From positions 1,364,001 to 1,428,000 of the forward strand of contig NZ_CP031240.1 in assembly GCF_003351405.1 (NCBI RefSeq): DNA of 64,000 bases, written 5' to 3'. Positions 21,161 to 30,415 of this stretch are shown here, piece by piece (positions within the stretch are counted from its first letter, which is position 1; the number at the start of each line of letters is the position of its first letter). Below the pieces are notes generated by a model, which was not told the origin of the DNA, ran no database searches, and saw nothing but the letters and a program-made list of their open reading frames with translations. Both the position numbers and the translations under genes were made by a program. This DNA comes from Haemophilus haemolyticus. Lineage in GTDB: Bacteria > Pseudomonadota > Gammaproteobacteria > Enterobacterales > Pasteurellaceae.

Positions 21161-22201
21161 ATGGCTAAACGTAAATTAACTCAGAACCAAACCAGAAGAA
21201 TTCAATCGAATAATGCGAAAACATTGCATCGCCATAAGAAAAAAGAGATTGAATGGTCAGATGAAATGCTTGGCGAATCACAAGAAGGTGTTGTGGTCAC
21301 GCGTTATTCGATTCATGCTGATGTCGAAAATGAACAAGGCGAAATTTATCGTTGTAATTTGCGCCGTACCTTGTCGAGTTTGGTGGTGGGAGATAAAGTC
21401 GTTTGGCGTAAAGGTAATGAACAATTACAAGGTGTGAGTGGCGTGATTGAGGCGATTCACCCTCGAGAAAATGAAATTTCCCGTCCTGACTATTATGATG
21501 GTTTGAAACCCATTGCGGCGAATATTGATCGTATTATTATTGTATCAGCGGTGTTGCCAACGCTTTCCTTAAATATTATCGATCGTTATCTTGTTGTGTG
21601 TGAAATTGCGGGAATCACGCCTCTCATTGTTTTGAATAAAGTGGATTTATTGGCTCAAGAACAGCGTCAAGAAATTGAAGAACAACTTAAAATTTACCAA
21701 GATATTGGCTATGAAATTTTAATGATTTCAGCAAAGAGTGGTGAAAATATGGAAAAATTAACCGCACTTTTGGCACAAGGTACGGCGATTTTTGTTGGGC
21801 AATCGGGTGTCGGTAAATCGAGTTTAATTAATCATATTTTGCCTAGCGTAAACGCTCAAGTAGGGGACGTGAGTGAAACATCAGGGCTAGGGCAGCATAC
21901 GACGACATCATCGCGTCTTTATCATTTGCCACAAGGCGGTAATTTAATTGATTCTCCAGGAATTAGAGAATTTGGGCTTTGGCATTTAGATGCCGAGCAA
22001 ATCACAAAAGGGTATCGAGAGTTTCAATATGTTTTGGGAACCTGTAAATTCCGTGATTGTAAACATTTGAACGATCCAGGGTGTGCGTTACGTGAAGCAG
22101 TGGAGCAAGGGAAAATTTCGCCTGTTCGTTATGATAATTATCATCGATTAATTGAAAGTTTAAGTGAAACAAAATCACAGCGTCATTTTTCAGCAGTTTA
22201 A
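21161..22201 (+). CDS. rsgA: Ribosome small-subunit-dependent GTPase RsgA (YjeQ)
   Basis: Late-stage 30S assembly GTPase. The 346-residue product shows the circularly permuted G motifs of the family: an N-terminal OB fold, NKVD (G4) near residue 165, [11 protein letters not shown] (G1) near residue 212, DSPGIREFG (G3), then the zinc knuckle [14 protein letters not shown] near the C-terminus. The N-terminus is basic. ATG 21161 matches homologues; the open frame extends upstream only through the orn promoter region. A perfect uptake signal (21150-21158) lies two bases before the start codon where an SD would be expected, and no good SD is visible. Confidence 0.95.
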   Translation: MAKRKLTQNQTRRIQSNNAKTLHRHKKKEIEWSDEMLGESQEGVVVTRYSIHADVENEQGEIYRCNLRRTLSSLVVGDKVVWRKGNEQLQGVSGVIEAIHPRENEISRPDYYDGLKPIAANIDRIIIVSAVLPTLSLNIIDRYLVVCEIAGITPLIVLNKVDLLAQEQRQEIEEQLKIYQDIGYEILMISAKSGENMEKLTALLAQGTAIFVGQSGVGKSSLINHILPSVNAQVGDVSETSGLGQHTTTSSRLYHLPQGGNLIDSPGIREFGLWHLDAEQITKGYREFQYVLGTCKFRDCKHLNDPGCALREAVEQGKISPVRYDNYHRLIESLSETKSQRHFSAV

Positions 22202-22305
22202 CGATTGCGCACTATGTGTAATAAATAAACTATTTATCTTTTTTTTATGATTTAATTTCAAGCTTTTTAGTGTTTATTCTTGATTATTTTGCTTTGAAAA
22301 AGGAT

Positions 22306-22330
22306 ACTAGGACGACTTCCTAGTTTTTTT
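22306..22330 (+). terminator. Hairpin with T-run between rsgA and ptsH
   Basis: ACTAGG (22306-22311) pairs with CCTAGT (22319-22324), followed by TTTTTT. It lies 105 bp after rsgA but only 34 bp before ptsH. The left arm overlaps a possible ptsH -10 (TTGATT at 22280, GATACT at 22303, 17-bp spacer). Confidence 0.65.
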
Positions 22331-22363
22331 ATTTTTTAACCATTAATTAGTAGAGGTAGCATT

Positions 22364-22621
22364 ATGTACTCAAAAGATGTTGAAATCACCGTGCCAAACG
22401 GTTTACACACTCGTCCAGCAGCACAGTTTGTGAAAGAAGCTAAAGCCTTTTCTTCTGATATCACAGTAACGTCTGCCGGTAAGAGCGCAAGTGCAAAAAG
22501 TTTGTTTAAGCTACAAACGCTAGGTTTAACACAGGGTACAGTGATCACCATTTCTGCAGAAGGTGAAGATGAGCAACAGGCGGTAGACCATTTAGTTACT
22601 TTAATTCCAACCTTAGAATAA
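22364..22621 (+). CDS. ptsH: Phosphocarrier protein HPr
   Basis: Relays phosphate from enzyme I to the sugar-specific EIIA proteins of the phosphotransferase system. The 85-residue product has active-site His15 in GLHTRPA and Ser46 in SAKSLF, with length equal to E. coli HPr. AGAGG precedes the ATG. It is the first gene of ptsH-ptsI-crr in the usual order, with a 13-bp stem-loop between it and ptsI. Confidence 0.98.
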   Translation: MYSKDVEITVPNGLHTRPAAQFVKEAKAFSSDITVTSAGKSASAKSLFKLQTLGLTQGTVITISAEGEDEQQAVDHLVTLIPTLE

Positions 22622-22629
22622 TACTGACT

Positions 22630-22659
22630 TAGCCATAAAATTGAGAAATTTTATGGCTA
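22630..22659 (+). other. Intercistronic stem-loop between ptsH and ptsI
   Basis: TAGCCATAAAATT (22630-22642) and AATTTTATGGCTA (22647-22659) form a perfect 13-bp stem with a GAGA loop. No strong T-run follows (TTGTTT), so it is more likely an RNA-stability or partial-termination element that raises HPr relative to enzyme I than a full terminator. Confidence 0.65.
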
Positions 22660-22700
22660 TTGTTTATCTATCCCTTTTTTAATTATTTCGGAAGGTATCT

Positions 22701-24428
22701 ATGATTTCTGGCATTCTCGCATCCCCAGGTATTGCCTTTGGTAAGGCTCTTGTTCTTAAAGAAGAAAAGATTGTTCTTGATACGCAAAAAATTACTGATG
22801 ATCAAATTGACGTAGAAGTCGCTCGATTTTATGAAGGTCGTGCATTGGCGGTGGAGCAACTTAATTCAATCAGAGAACGCGCATTAGTTTCTTTAGGCGA
22901 AGAAAAAGCCGCGATCTTTGAAGGTCACTTGATGATTCTTGAGGATGAAGAATTAGAAGAAGAAATTCTTGATTATCTTCGTTCAAATAAGGTTAATGCC
23001 GCAGTTGCCGCGAGCAAAATTATTGATCAACAAGTCACAATGTTGTCGGAGATCGATGATGAATATTTGAAAGAGCGTGCTGGTGATATTCGTGATATTG
23101 GTAACCGTTTAATTAAAAATATTTTGGGCATGTACATAGTAGATCTTGGCGATATTCAAGAAGAATCAATTCTTGTCGCTTATGATCTGACTCCATCAGA
23201 AACTGCTCAACTTAATCTTGAAAAAGTATTAGGGGTTGTCACTGATATTGGTGGTAGAACCTCTCATACTTCTATTATGGCTCGTTCTTTAGAATTACCA
23301 GCGATTGTAGGCACAAATAATGTGACCGAATTGGTTAATACAGGTGATTACTTAATTTTAGATGCCATAAATAATCACGTTTATATCAATCCAACACAAT
23401 CTCAGATTGATGAATTAAAAACACTTGAAGCTAAAATTTCTCAGGAAAAAGCAGAGTTAGCTAAATTAAAAGATCTTCCAGCCATCACATTGGATGGACA
23501 TAAAGTTGATGTGGTCGCGAATATCGGGACAATCCGTGATTGTGAAGGGGCAGATCGTAATGGTGCAGAAGGTATTGGTTTATACCGAACTGAATTTTTA
23601 TTTATGGATCGTGAACAGCTTCCGACGGAAGAAGAACAATTCATCGCCTACAAAGAAGTCGTAGAAGCAATGAATGGACGTTTAACCGTGCTTCGTACTA
23701 TGGATATTGGTGGCGATAAAGAGCTTCCATATTTAGATTTACCAAAAGAAATGAATCCATTCTTGGGATGGCGTGCAATTCGCATTGCGTTAGATCGCCG
23801 TGAAATTTTAAATGCACAATTACGCGCGGTGTTGCGTGCTTCAGCATTTGGTAAATTGGCGGTGATGTTCCCGATGATTATTTCCGTAGAAGAAGTTCAA
23901 GAATTAAAAGCGGTTATTGAAACATTAAAAGCGGAATTACGTGCAGAAGGTAAAGCGTTTGATGAGAATATCCAAGTGGGGGTAATGGTTGAAACGCCAT
24001 CCGCTGCTGTAAATGCAAGATTCTTAGCAAAAGAAGTAGATTTCTTCAGTATCGGTACTAACGATTTAACCCAATATACTTTAGCAGTGGATCGTGGCAA
24101 TGAGTTAATTTCACATCTTTATAATCCGATGCAGCCATCTGTGCTTGGTTTAATTAAACAAGTGATTGATGCTTCTCACGCAGAGGGAAAATGGACGGGA
24201 ATGTGCGGTGAATTAGCCGGTGATGAACGTGCAACTTTATTGTTACTTGGTATGGGATTAGATGAATTTAGTATGAGTGCTATTTCTGTACCTCGAATTA
24301 AAAAATTAATCCGTAATGTGAATTTCCAAGATGCAAAAGCACTTGCTAATGCCGCATTACAAAAACCGACCGCTTCGGAAATTGAGCAGTTAATCGAAGA
24401 ATTTTTGGCGGAAAATGCATTAAATTAA
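22701..24428 (+). CDS. ptsI: Phosphoenolpyruvate-protein phosphotransferase (PTS enzyme I)
   Basis: Autophosphorylates from PEP and passes the phosphate to HPr. The 575-residue product has the active-site His189 in [13 protein letters not shown], a PEP-binding C-terminal barrel with [11 protein letters not shown], the segment [18 protein letters not shown] near residues 450-467, and Cys in MCGELAGD. Length equals E. coli (575). GGAAGG lies before the ATG. It is the second gene of the pts operon. Confidence 0.98.
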   Translation: MISGILASPGIAFGKALVLKEEKIVLDTQKITDDQIDVEVARFYEGRALAVEQLNSIRERALVSLGEEKAAIFEGHLMILEDEELEEEILDYLRSNKVNAAVAASKIIDQQVTMLSEIDDEYLKERAGDIRDIGNRLIKNILGMYIVDLGDIQEESILVAYDLTPSETAQLNLEKVLGVVTDIGGRTSHTSIMARSLELPAIVGTNNVTELVNTGDYLILDAINNHVYINPTQSQIDELKTLEAKISQEKAELAKLKDLPAITLDGHKVDVVANIGTIRDCEGADRNGAEGIGLYRTEFLFMDREQLPTEEEQFIAYKEVVEAMNGRLTVLRTMDIGGDKELPYLDLPKEMNPFLGWRAIRIALDRREILNAQLRAVLRASAFGKLAVMFPMIISVEEVQELKAVIETLKAELRAEGKAFDENIQVGVMVETPSAAVNARFLAKEVDFFSIGTNDLTQYTLAVDRGNELISHLYNPMQPSVLGLIKQVIDASHAEGKWTGMCGELAGDERATLLLLGMGLDEFSMSAISVPRIKKLIRNVNFQDAKALANAALQKPTASEIEQLIEEFLAENALN

Positions 24429-24488
24429 ACAAAATTGTTTGATTTTACGTTAAAATAACAGCCATCTATGAATGGATAGGAGATTAAA

Positions 24489-24989
24489 ATGGGCTTATTT
24501 GACAAGTTATTCGGTTCAAAAGAAAACAAATCTGTGGAAGTTGAAATTTATGCACCTATCTCTGGTGAGATTGTAAATATTGAAGATGTTCCAGATGTGG
24601 TTTTCTCTGAAAAAATCGTGGGTGATGGTGTTGCCATTCGTCCTTCCGGTAACAAAATTGTTGCGCCAGTGGATGGTGTGATTGGTAAAATTTTTGAAAC
24701 CAACCATGCTTTCTCAATGGAATCAAAAGAAGGTGTAGAATTATTTGTACACTTTGGTATTGATACCGTTGAGTTAAAAGGTGAAGGCTTTACTCGTATT
24801 GCGCAAGAAGGTCAATCAGTTAAGCGCGGTGACACCGTGATTGAATTTGATCTTCCTTTATTAGAATCAAAAGCAAAATCTGTATTAACACCCGTTGTTA
24901 TTTCCAATATGGATGAAATTTCTTGCATCGTGAAAAAATCAGGTGAAGTGGTCGCTGGAGAGTCAGTGGTATTAAGCTTAACTAAATAA
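24489..24989 (+). CDS. crr: Glucose-specific PTS component EIIA (Crr)
   Basis: Phosphocarrier EIIA-Glc, which in related bacteria also activates adenylate cyclase when phosphorylated and blocks non-PTS permeases when not. The 166-residue product has both active-site histidines: His73 in TNHAFS and His88 in [14 protein letters not shown] precedes the ATG. No EIICB partner is nearby, so its role here may be mainly regulatory, feeding cAMP level and hence CRP targets such as the adhesin promoter in this window (inference). Confidence 0.97.
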   Translation: MGLFDKLFGSKENKSVEVEIYAPISGEIVNIEDVPDVVFSEKIVGDGVAIRPSGNKIVAPVDGVIGKIFETNHAFSMESKEGVELFVHFGIDTVELKGEGFTRIAQEGQSVKRGDTVIEFDLPLLESKAKSVLTPVVISNMDEISCIVKKSGEVVAGESVVLSLTK

Positions 24990-25001
24990 TTTCTTTACGA
25001 T

Positions 25002-25031
25002 AAAAAAGTCCGCCTTTGTGCGGATTTTTTA
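25002..25031 (+). terminator. crr (pts operon) terminator
   Basis: AAAAAG-TCCGC and GCGGATTTTTT around CTTTGT, 12 bp after the crr stop. Confidence 0.75.
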
Positions 25032-25082
25032 TTTATGTAAATAAAACTGTGGTGTAGATAGGATTCAAGGGAAAAATTAAAA

Positions 25083-26282
25083 ATGATCTATAAACTTACT
25101 GGCTCACTCCAAAATTACGTATGGGGAGGGCATCAATATATTCCTCAATTACTGAATATTCCTGCGGAAGAAAATCAATATTATGCTGAATGGTGGTTGG
25201 GCGCTCATCATTCTGCGCCTTCAAGCATTGAAGTCGATGGTAAAAATTTGTTACTTACTGAATTTTTACAGAAAAACCCTACCGCACTTGGTGCACAAAG
25301 CCGAGCAAGTTTTGGTGATGAATTACCCTATTTATTAAAAATTCTTGATGTTGCCCAACCTCTTTCTATTCAACTTCATCCAACAAAAACGCAAGCTGAA
25401 ATAGGTTTTGCGGAAGAAAATGCGAAAGGCATTGAGTTAAAAGCATCAACACGGACTTATAAAGATAACAATCATAAACCTGAAATGATGATTGCTTTAT
25501 CTGATTTCTGGTTGTTGCATGGTTTTAAAAATAAATCGGATATTATCAAAACTTTAGAGGCACGATCATCTTTAGTCCCGCTTGCAAAAAAATTACATAA
25601 ACAAGATTTACATGCTTTCTATGCCGATATTATGCAAGCAGACCAAGCTCAGCTACACCAATTGCTTTCCCCAATTTTGTTAGAGAATCAAGCAGCTTAT
25701 GAGGCTAATAGTCTTGATTTAACTAATCCAGATTATTGGGTGCTTTACACCATTGATGCAATGAATATTTCTTTAGATAAATTAGATGCTGGTTTAATCT
25801 GCTTCTATTTGTTTAATATTGCGCACCTCAAAAAAGGCGAGGGAATTTACCAAGATGCTGGCATTCCGCACGCTTATTTGCGTGGGCAAAATATTGAACT
25901 GATGGCTTGTTCAGATAATGTGATTCGAGGTGGTTTAACGCCTAAATATGTGGATATTCCAGAATTGCTTAAAATTGTCGATTGTCGTGAAGTAGAGCCT
26001 AAAATTATCCCGTCGGCACCTCAAGACGCGCGTATATTTACTTATGCTACGCCTGCACAAGATTTCGCTTTGCAAAATATTCAATATGAATGTGGTGAAA
26101 CTCATCATTTAAAAGCACAAAGTGCGAGTATTTTATTGGCGATGAATGGCCAGTTAAATCTACGCTCAGAAACGACCGCACTTTTTTTGAAACAAGGTGA
26201 GGCTGCTTTCATTACCGCAGGCGCTTCTTATGAAGTGGAAGGCTTAATTGAAGGCTACGCAGTGGTGGCAAAATTGCCTTAA
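25083..26282 (+). CDS. manA: Mannose-6-phosphate isomerase, class I
   Basis: Zinc enzyme that interconverts mannose-6-P and fructose-6-P. The 399-residue product has the family motifs WWLGAHHSAPS near residues 37-47, SIQLHPTK near residue 96, the zinc Glu region NHKPEM, and the active-site segment AGIPHAYLRGQNIELMACSDNVIR near residue 260. Three of these pieces give the zinc ligands of type I isomerases. GGG precedes the ATG by about 8 bases. Monocistronic between crr and qmcA. Confidence 0.95.
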   Translation: MIYKLTGSLQNYVWGGHQYIPQLLNIPAEENQYYAEWWLGAHHSAPSSIEVDGKNLLLTEFLQKNPTALGAQSRASFGDELPYLLKILDVAQPLSIQLHPTKTQAEIGFAEENAKGIELKASTRTYKDNNHKPEMMIALSDFWLLHGFKNKSDIIKTLEARSSLVPLAKKLHKQDLHAFYADIMQADQAQLHQLLSPILLENQAAYEANSLDLTNPDYWVLYTIDAMNISLDKLDAGLICFYLFNIAHLKKGEGIYQDAGIPHAYLRGQNIELMACSDNVIRGGLTPKYVDIPELLKIVDCREVEPKIIPSAPQDARIFTYATPAQDFALQNIQYECGETHHLKAQSASILLAMNGQLNLRSETTALFLKQGEAAFITAGASYEVEGLIEGYAVVAKLP

Positions 26283-26295
26283 TTTTATACAAAAT

Positions 26296-26334
26296 AGTCT
26301 ATAAAAGTGTGGGTAGATTTGATAGACTTTTTAT
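26296..26334 (+). terminator. Probable manA terminator
   Basis: AGTCTAT (26296-26302) and ATAGACT (26322-26328) with a 19-base loop, followed by TTTTTAT. The long loop makes it moderate. Confidence 0.45.
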
Positions 26335-26361
26335 ACAATCTATCCACTAAAGGAGAAAAAT

Positions 26362-27279
26362 ATGCTTGATGGATTTGCTATTTCTACATTAATTTTTGTG
26401 ATATTAGTCGCATTAATTTTGTTTTCTACAGTGAAAACCGTACCACAAGGCTATAACTGGACAATCGAACGTTTCGGTCGTTACACAAGAACATTAATGC
26501 CTGGGTTAAATTTAGTGGTGCCTTTTGTTGATCGTATTGGTCGTAAAATTAATATGATGGAACAAGTTTTAGACATCCCTTCTCAAGAAGTGATTTCTAA
26601 AGATAACGCCAATGTTTCTATTGATGCGGTTTGTTTTGTGCAAGTGATTGATGCCAGAAGTGCGGCTTATGAAGTGAATCATTTGGAACAAGCTATCATC
26701 AATTTAACCATGACAAATATTCGAACCGTGCTTGGCTCGATGGAGCTTGATGAAATGCTTTCTCAACGTGATTCTATTAATAGTCGATTATTGGCTATTG
26801 TGGATGAAGCGACAAATCCATGGGGGATTAAAGTAACGCGTATTGAAATTCGTGATGTTCGTCCGCCTCGTGAATTGATTGATTCTATGAATGCTCAAAT
26901 GAAAGCGGAACGAAATAAACGTGCTGAAGTATTAGAGGCTGAAGGGATTCGTCAGGCTCAGATTCTTCGTGCTGAAGGTGAAAAACAAGCTCGAATTTTA
27001 AAAGCAGAAGGGGAGCGACAAGAAGCCTTTTTACAAGCTGAAGCTCGAGAACGTGCAGCGGAAGCTGAAGCAAAAGCAACGCAGATGGTATCAGAAGCAA
27101 TTACCAGCGGTGATACCAAAGCGATTAACTACTTTATTGCACAAAAATACACAGAAGCATTGAAAGAAATCGGTAGTTCAGGCAACAGTAAAGTCGTGCT
27201 TATGCCATTAGAAGCTGGCAATTTAATTGGTTCTGTTGCAGGTATTGCGGAGTTATTAAAGGGAGATAAAAAATCTTAA
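26362..27279 (+). CDS. qmcA: SPFH/stomatin-family membrane protein QmcA
   Basis: Inner-membrane scaffold of the stomatin/prohibitin type (flotillin-like microdomains), function still vague. The 305-residue product has one N-terminal membrane anchor (about residues 5-22), an SPFH domain starting [25 protein letters not shown], and a long Ala/Glu/Arg-rich coiled coil (about residues 185-240) built of repeats such as [25 protein letters not shown] precedes the ATG. Its partner, the NfeD-type protein, lies just downstream, as in E. coli qmcA-ybbJ, though separated here by an uptake-signal hairpin. Confidence 0.92.
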   Translation: MLDGFAISTLIFVILVALILFSTVKTVPQGYNWTIERFGRYTRTLMPGLNLVVPFVDRIGRKINMMEQVLDIPSQEVISKDNANVSIDAVCFVQVIDARSAAYEVNHLEQAIINLTMTNIRTVLGSMELDEMLSQRDSINSRLLAIVDEATNPWGIKVTRIEIRDVRPPRELIDSMNAQMKAERNKRAEVLEAEGIRQAQILRAEGEKQARILKAEGERQEAFLQAEARERAAEAEAKATQMVSEAITSGDTKAINYFIAQKYTEALKEIGSSGNSKVVLMPLEAGNLIGSVAGIAELLKGDKKS

Positions 27280-27286
27280 TTTAGAT

Positions 27287-27326
27287 AAAGTGCGGTGATT
27301 TTTTTAATCGTTTATCACCGCACTTT
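27287..27326 (+). terminator. Inverted uptake-signal hairpin between qmcA and ybbJ
   Basis: AAGTGCGGT at 27288-27296 and ACCGCACTT at 27317-27325, extended to 13-bp arms (through GAT/ATC), then TTTTG. It probably ends a fraction of qmcA transcripts before ybbJ. Confidence 0.6.
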
Positions 27327-27362
27327 TGTAATAAAAAGCCCTTATAACAAATAGGAGAATCT

Positions 27363-27818
27363 ATGACGGATTGGTTAATAAATTGGACACTTTGGCACTG
27401 GCTGATTTTAGGCTTTATTTTGCTTATTGGTGAAGTGCTTACACCAGGGATATTTTTGCTATGGTGGGGATTAGCAGCTTTAGTGACGGCATTTGTACAA
27501 TTTCTTTTTCCAAGCCTTTCCCTTGCCTCACTTGCTATTTTTTATGCGCTATTAGCTTGTATACTTTCTGTGATTTGGTGGAAATATCAACATGGTAAAG
27601 ATCGCCATGATCAATCTCATTCAACATTAAATCAACGCGATCATGCCTTACTTGGTAAACAAGGCATTGTTCAAGATCTTGGCGCAAATGGAATTGGTCG
27701 AGGTGCTTTTGGTGATACAACTTGGCGTATTCAAGGCGATAATCTCACGGTTGGCGCATTGATTGAAGTTGAACGTGTGGATGGCATTACGCTGATTGTA
27801 AAAAATATTTCTAATTAG
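27363..27818 (+). CDS. ybbJ: NfeD-family inner-membrane protein YbbJ
   Basis: A 151-residue short NfeD protein: about three hydrophobic segments in the first 80 residues, with GEVLTPGIFLLWWGLAALV near residues 22-40, then a soluble OB-fold domain containing LLGKQGIVQDLGANGIGRGAF. Such proteins pair with stomatin/SPFH partners, here QmcA immediately upstream. AGGAGAA precedes the ATG. A strong hairpin follows the gene. The role of the pair in Haemophilus is unknown. Confidence 0.88.
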   Translation: MTDWLINWTLWHWLILGFILLIGEVLTPGIFLLWWGLAALVTAFVQFLFPSLSLASLAIFYALLACILSVIWWKYQHGKDRHDQSHSTLNQRDHALLGKQGIVQDLGANGIGRGAFGDTTWRIQGDNLTVGALIEVERVDGITLIVKNISN

Positions 27819-27840
27819 TTTTGGGTTTTATTCGATAAGA

Positions 27841-27868
27841 AAAAACAGGCATCAAGCCTGTTTTTTTA
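27841..27868. terminator. ybbJ terminator, possibly bidirectional with modE
   Basis: AAACAGGC (27843-27850) and GCCTGTTT (27856-27863) with loop ATCAA; T-run on the plus strand and AAAAA on the left that would serve modE. Confidence 0.8.
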
Positions 27869-27909
27869 TGAGATTAAAATGTTCTTCCAACATTTACCGC
27901 ACTTTGGGA

Positions 27910-28677
27910 TTAGCCCAGCGTTGCTAAAATAATTTGTTCTTGATCAATGTGAATCCAAACTTGTTGCCCGATTTGCCATTGATTTGGCTGGTGGACTGTG
28001 GCACAAAATTCAATGTCGCTGTCAGCAAATTGAAGGATGGCTTCTTCTTCATTTAGTGATTTGATATTTACAGGGAACTGATTAGCCTGATTTTCTAGTG
28101 GTTTTTCACTAATTTTCACCCAAGGTGCTTTGAACATCAGCATCACTTCTTTTTCCGTAATGAGTTTCAAACGAGCAGAGCTTTTTGTGGTAATAGAAAC
28201 TTGCAATGGCGTTGGTAATCCTTGCACATTCACATTCACGACACAACGAGAGTCAATGATTCGTTGTTGTGCCACTCGTCCAAAAAATTGATTGCGAGCG
28301 CTACTTTGTAAAGAAAAACGTGCAGTTGCCGTGAGCAAACTATCTAACGGCACAGATTCATCTTGTAGGATATGAAAGGCGTGTTCTTGCGTACGTTCTA
28401 ATAAATCATAAAGCTGTAGCAAACGCTCGGCATAAGTGGTAAGCGCTGTGCCTCCGCCATTTTTTCCACCTGTATTTCGTTCAAGCAATGGGCGAGGACT
28501 GATTTTATTCATGGCTTCTAAATGATCCCATGCACTTTTATAGCTCACTTTTGCATTTTTCGCAGCTTGATTAATCGAACCGCATTGTTGAATTTCTTTG
28601 AGTAAACGCACTCGTTTTGGATCGATAAAAAGTGCTTGTTGCAGTTTAATGGTGAGTAAAATTTCGGTGTTTTTCAT
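27910..28677 (-). CDS. modE: Molybdate-responsive transcriptional regulator ModE
   Basis: Dimeric regulator that binds DNA when loaded with molybdate and represses modABC. The 255-residue product has an N-terminal winged-helix domain (about residues 5-105, with GSINQAAKNAKVSYKSAWDHLE near residues 32-53) and two tandem molbindin (MOP) domains, the first beginning SARNQFFGRV near residue 127. Length is close to E. coli ModE (262). It is transcribed divergently from modA; the shared 123-bp intergenic space contains a probable ModE operator. An uptake signal (27896) lies just after its stop. Confidence 0.94.
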   Translation of the reverse strand: MKNTEILLTIKLQQALFIDPKRVRLLKEIQQCGSINQAAKNAKVSYKSAWDHLEAMNKISPRPLLERNTGGKNGGGTALTTYAERLLQLYDLLERTQEHAFHILQDESVPLDSLLTATARFSLQSSARNQFFGRVAQQRIIDSRCVVNVNVQGLPTPLQVSITTKSSARLKLITEKEVMLMFKAPWVKISEKPLENQANQFPVNIKSLNEEEAILQFADSDIEFCATVHQPNQWQIGQQVWIHIDQEQIILATLG

Positions 28678-28701
28678 TTTGCGGTCCTAAGTAAGTATAA
28701 G

Positions 28702-28725
28702 CGTTATATATTTTACTAAATAATT
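28702..28725. promoter_or_regulatory. Probable ModE operator between modE and modA
   Basis: CGTTATAT (28702-28709), 7-bp spacer, TAAATAATT (28717-28725). The left half equals the E. coli modA operator half-site as I recall it and the spacing is the same; the right half matches at 6 of 9 positions. The position in the divergent modE/modA spacer supports it. Confidence 0.55.
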
Positions 28726-28744
28726 TTTCTTTTGCTATATGATT

Positions 28745-28778
28745 GTTATTTATTTCAATATATAATTAAGTAAATAAC
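28745..28778. promoter_or_regulatory. Second dyad in the modE-modA spacer
   Basis: GTTATTTATTT (28745-28755) and AAGTAAATAAC (28768-28778) are inverted copies with one mismatch, 12 bp apart, ending 22 bp before the modA ATG. It resembles a relaxed ModE half-site pair (GTTAT...ATAAC) and may be a second operator or a transcript hairpin. Confidence 0.4.
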
Positions 28779-28800
28779 GTTAAATCATAGGAGATGATTC

Positions 28801-29565
28801 ATGAAAAAATTAACTAAAATTTCAACCGCACTTTTAATCGCGGGATTAGGCTTTTCTTTTGCGGCATCCGCTAAAGTAACTGTATTTGCAGCGGCTTCAA
28901 TGACAGATGCTTTACAACAAGTTGCAAAAGATTACGCAAAACAAAATCCGAAAAATGAAGTAGTGTTTTCTTTTGCTTCTTCTTCAACTTTAGCAAAACA
29001 AATTGAAGAAGGCGCGCCAGCAGATATTTTTGTCTCTGCAAGCAATAAATGGATGAAATATCTTTCTGAAAAAGATTTAACCGTAAAAGAAACCGAAAAA
29101 GTTTTAGTGGGTAATGATTTAGTCTTAATCGCACCAGCAAAAAGTGCGGTAAATTCTGTGGATATTGCAAAAGGTGAATGGATCAATGCATTAAAAGATA
29201 GCTATTTATCTGTTGGCGATCCTGCGCATGTACCTGCTGGTCAATACGCAGAAGAAGCATTAACCAAATTAAATTTATGGGATAAAGTGCAAGAGCGTTT
29301 AGCACGTGCAAAAGATGTTCGTGGTGCATTAGCTTTAGTTGAACGTGCAGAAGCACCTTACGGTATTGTGTACAGCACTGATGCAAAAGTTAGCCAACAA
29401 GTTAAAACGGTTGCAGTGTTCCCGGCAGATAGCCATAAACCGGTTGTTTATCCCGTTTCTATTGTAAAAGGTCATGATAATGCGGATTCTCGCGATTTCT
29501 TGAAATATTTAGAATCAGATGCAGCGAAGAAAGTGCTTGTAGGGTATGGTTTCTCTGCAAAATAA
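28801..29565 (+). CDS. modA: Molybdate ABC transporter, periplasmic binding protein
   Basis: Binds molybdate (and tungstate) in the periplasm and delivers it to ModBC. The 254-residue product has a Sec signal peptide (about 24 residues, cleavage ASA|KVTV), then the ModA pattern FAAASMTDALQQVAKDY, SSSTLAKQIEEGAPADIFVSA and VPAGQYAEEAL. AGGAG precedes the ATG. A perfect uptake signal (28825-28833) encodes Thr-Ala-Leu in the signal peptide core. First gene of modABC; a small hairpin separates it from modB, which would favour excess binding protein. Confidence 0.96.
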   Translation: MKKLTKISTALLIAGLGFSFAASAKVTVFAAASMTDALQQVAKDYAKQNPKNEVVFSFASSSTLAKQIEEGAPADIFVSASNKWMKYLSEKDLTVKETEKVLVGNDLVLIAPAKSAVNSVDIAKGEWINALKDSYLSVGDPAHVPAGQYAEEALTKLNLWDKVQERLARAKDVRGALALVERAEAPYGIVYSTDAKVSQQVKTVAVFPADSHKPVVYPVSIVKGHDNADSRDFLKYLESDAAKKVLVGYGFSAK

Positions 29566-29586
29566 GGTGGCATTTTAACATTTATT

Positions 29587-29612
29587 AAGGGCAGATATTT
29601 CTGCCCTTTGTT
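29587..29612 (+). terminator. Attenuator-like hairpin between modA and modB
   Basis: AAGGGCAG (29587-29594) and CTGCCCTT (29601-29608), loop ATATTT, followed by a weak T-run (TGTTATT). Probably partial termination, giving more ModA than ModBC. Confidence 0.6.
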
Positions 29613-29686
29613 ATTAGCGTTATTATATCTCTCGTAAATGTGGGATTTTTCCCATCAATCAGGCATTTAAACAGAGGCTATTTATT

Positions 29687-30415
29687 TTGCTTACCCAATT
29701 TTTTTTATTTTTCAATTTGACGCCAATGGAAATCTCAGCGATTAATTTAAGTTTGAGTGTTGCCGTCAGTTCCATGCTTTGGAGTTTGCCGTTAGCCATT
29801 TTTGTCGCATGGCTCTTAGCGCGCAAAAACTTCTATGGAAAATCCCTGATTACTGGCGTAATTCATTTGCCTTTAGTGTTGCCTCCTGTGGTTATCGGTT
29901 ATCTATTACTTGTGGCAATGGGGCGCAATGGTTTCATTGGTAAGTATTTATATCAGTGGTTTGGTTTATCTTTTGGTTTTAGTTGGAAGGGGGCGGTGCT
30001 TTCCTCTGCTGTGGTTGCTTTTCCATTGGTAGTTCGCGCGATTCGACTTTCTTTAGAAAATATTGATATTAAATTGGAGCAAGCGGCGCAAACACTTGGC
30101 GCTTCCGCTTGGCGTGTATTTTTTACAATAACCTTGCCGCTTTCTTTACCGGGGGTTTTAGCTGGGCTCGTTCTTGGTTTCGCACGATCATTAGGGGAAT
30201 TTGGCGCGACTATTACGTTTGTATCGAATATTGCCGGTGAAACTCAGACCATTCCCCTTGCGATGTATTCTTTTATTCAAACACCAGGAGCAGAAGAACA
30301 AACCGCTCGCTTATGTTTATTTGCTATTATTCTTTCATTGATTTCTTTGCTATTGTCAGAGTGGTTGAGCAAGCGAATGCAGAAAAAATTAGGACAAGGA
30401 AATGTTGCAGATTAA
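29687..30415 (+). CDS. modB: Molybdate ABC transporter, permease
   Basis: Inner-membrane channel of the molybdate importer. The 242-residue reading has about five membrane segments and the EAA loop [27 protein letters not shown] near residues 135-160. The start is uncertain: TTG 29687 has AGAGG ten bases upstream and is adopted here, while ATG 29726 (229 residues, the length of E. coli ModB) has no SD. Its 3' end overlaps modC by 14 bp, indicating coupled translation. Confidence 0.93.
   Translation: MLTQFFLFFNLTPMEISAINLSLSVAVSSMLWSLPLAIFVAWLLARKNFYGKSLITGVIHLPLVLPPVVIGYLLLVAMGRNGFIGKYLYQWFGLSFGFSWKGAVLSSAVVAFPLVVRAIRLSLENIDIKLEQAAQTLGASAWRVFFTITLPLSLPGVLAGLVLGFARSLGEFGATITFVSNIAGETQTIPLAMYSFIQTPGAEEQTARLCLFAIILSLISLLLSEWLSKRMQKKLGQGNVAD

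Noticed and set aside
28679..28690. Part of an uptake signal (GCGGT) before modE
   Set aside because: Only a partial match to the 9-mer; not counted.
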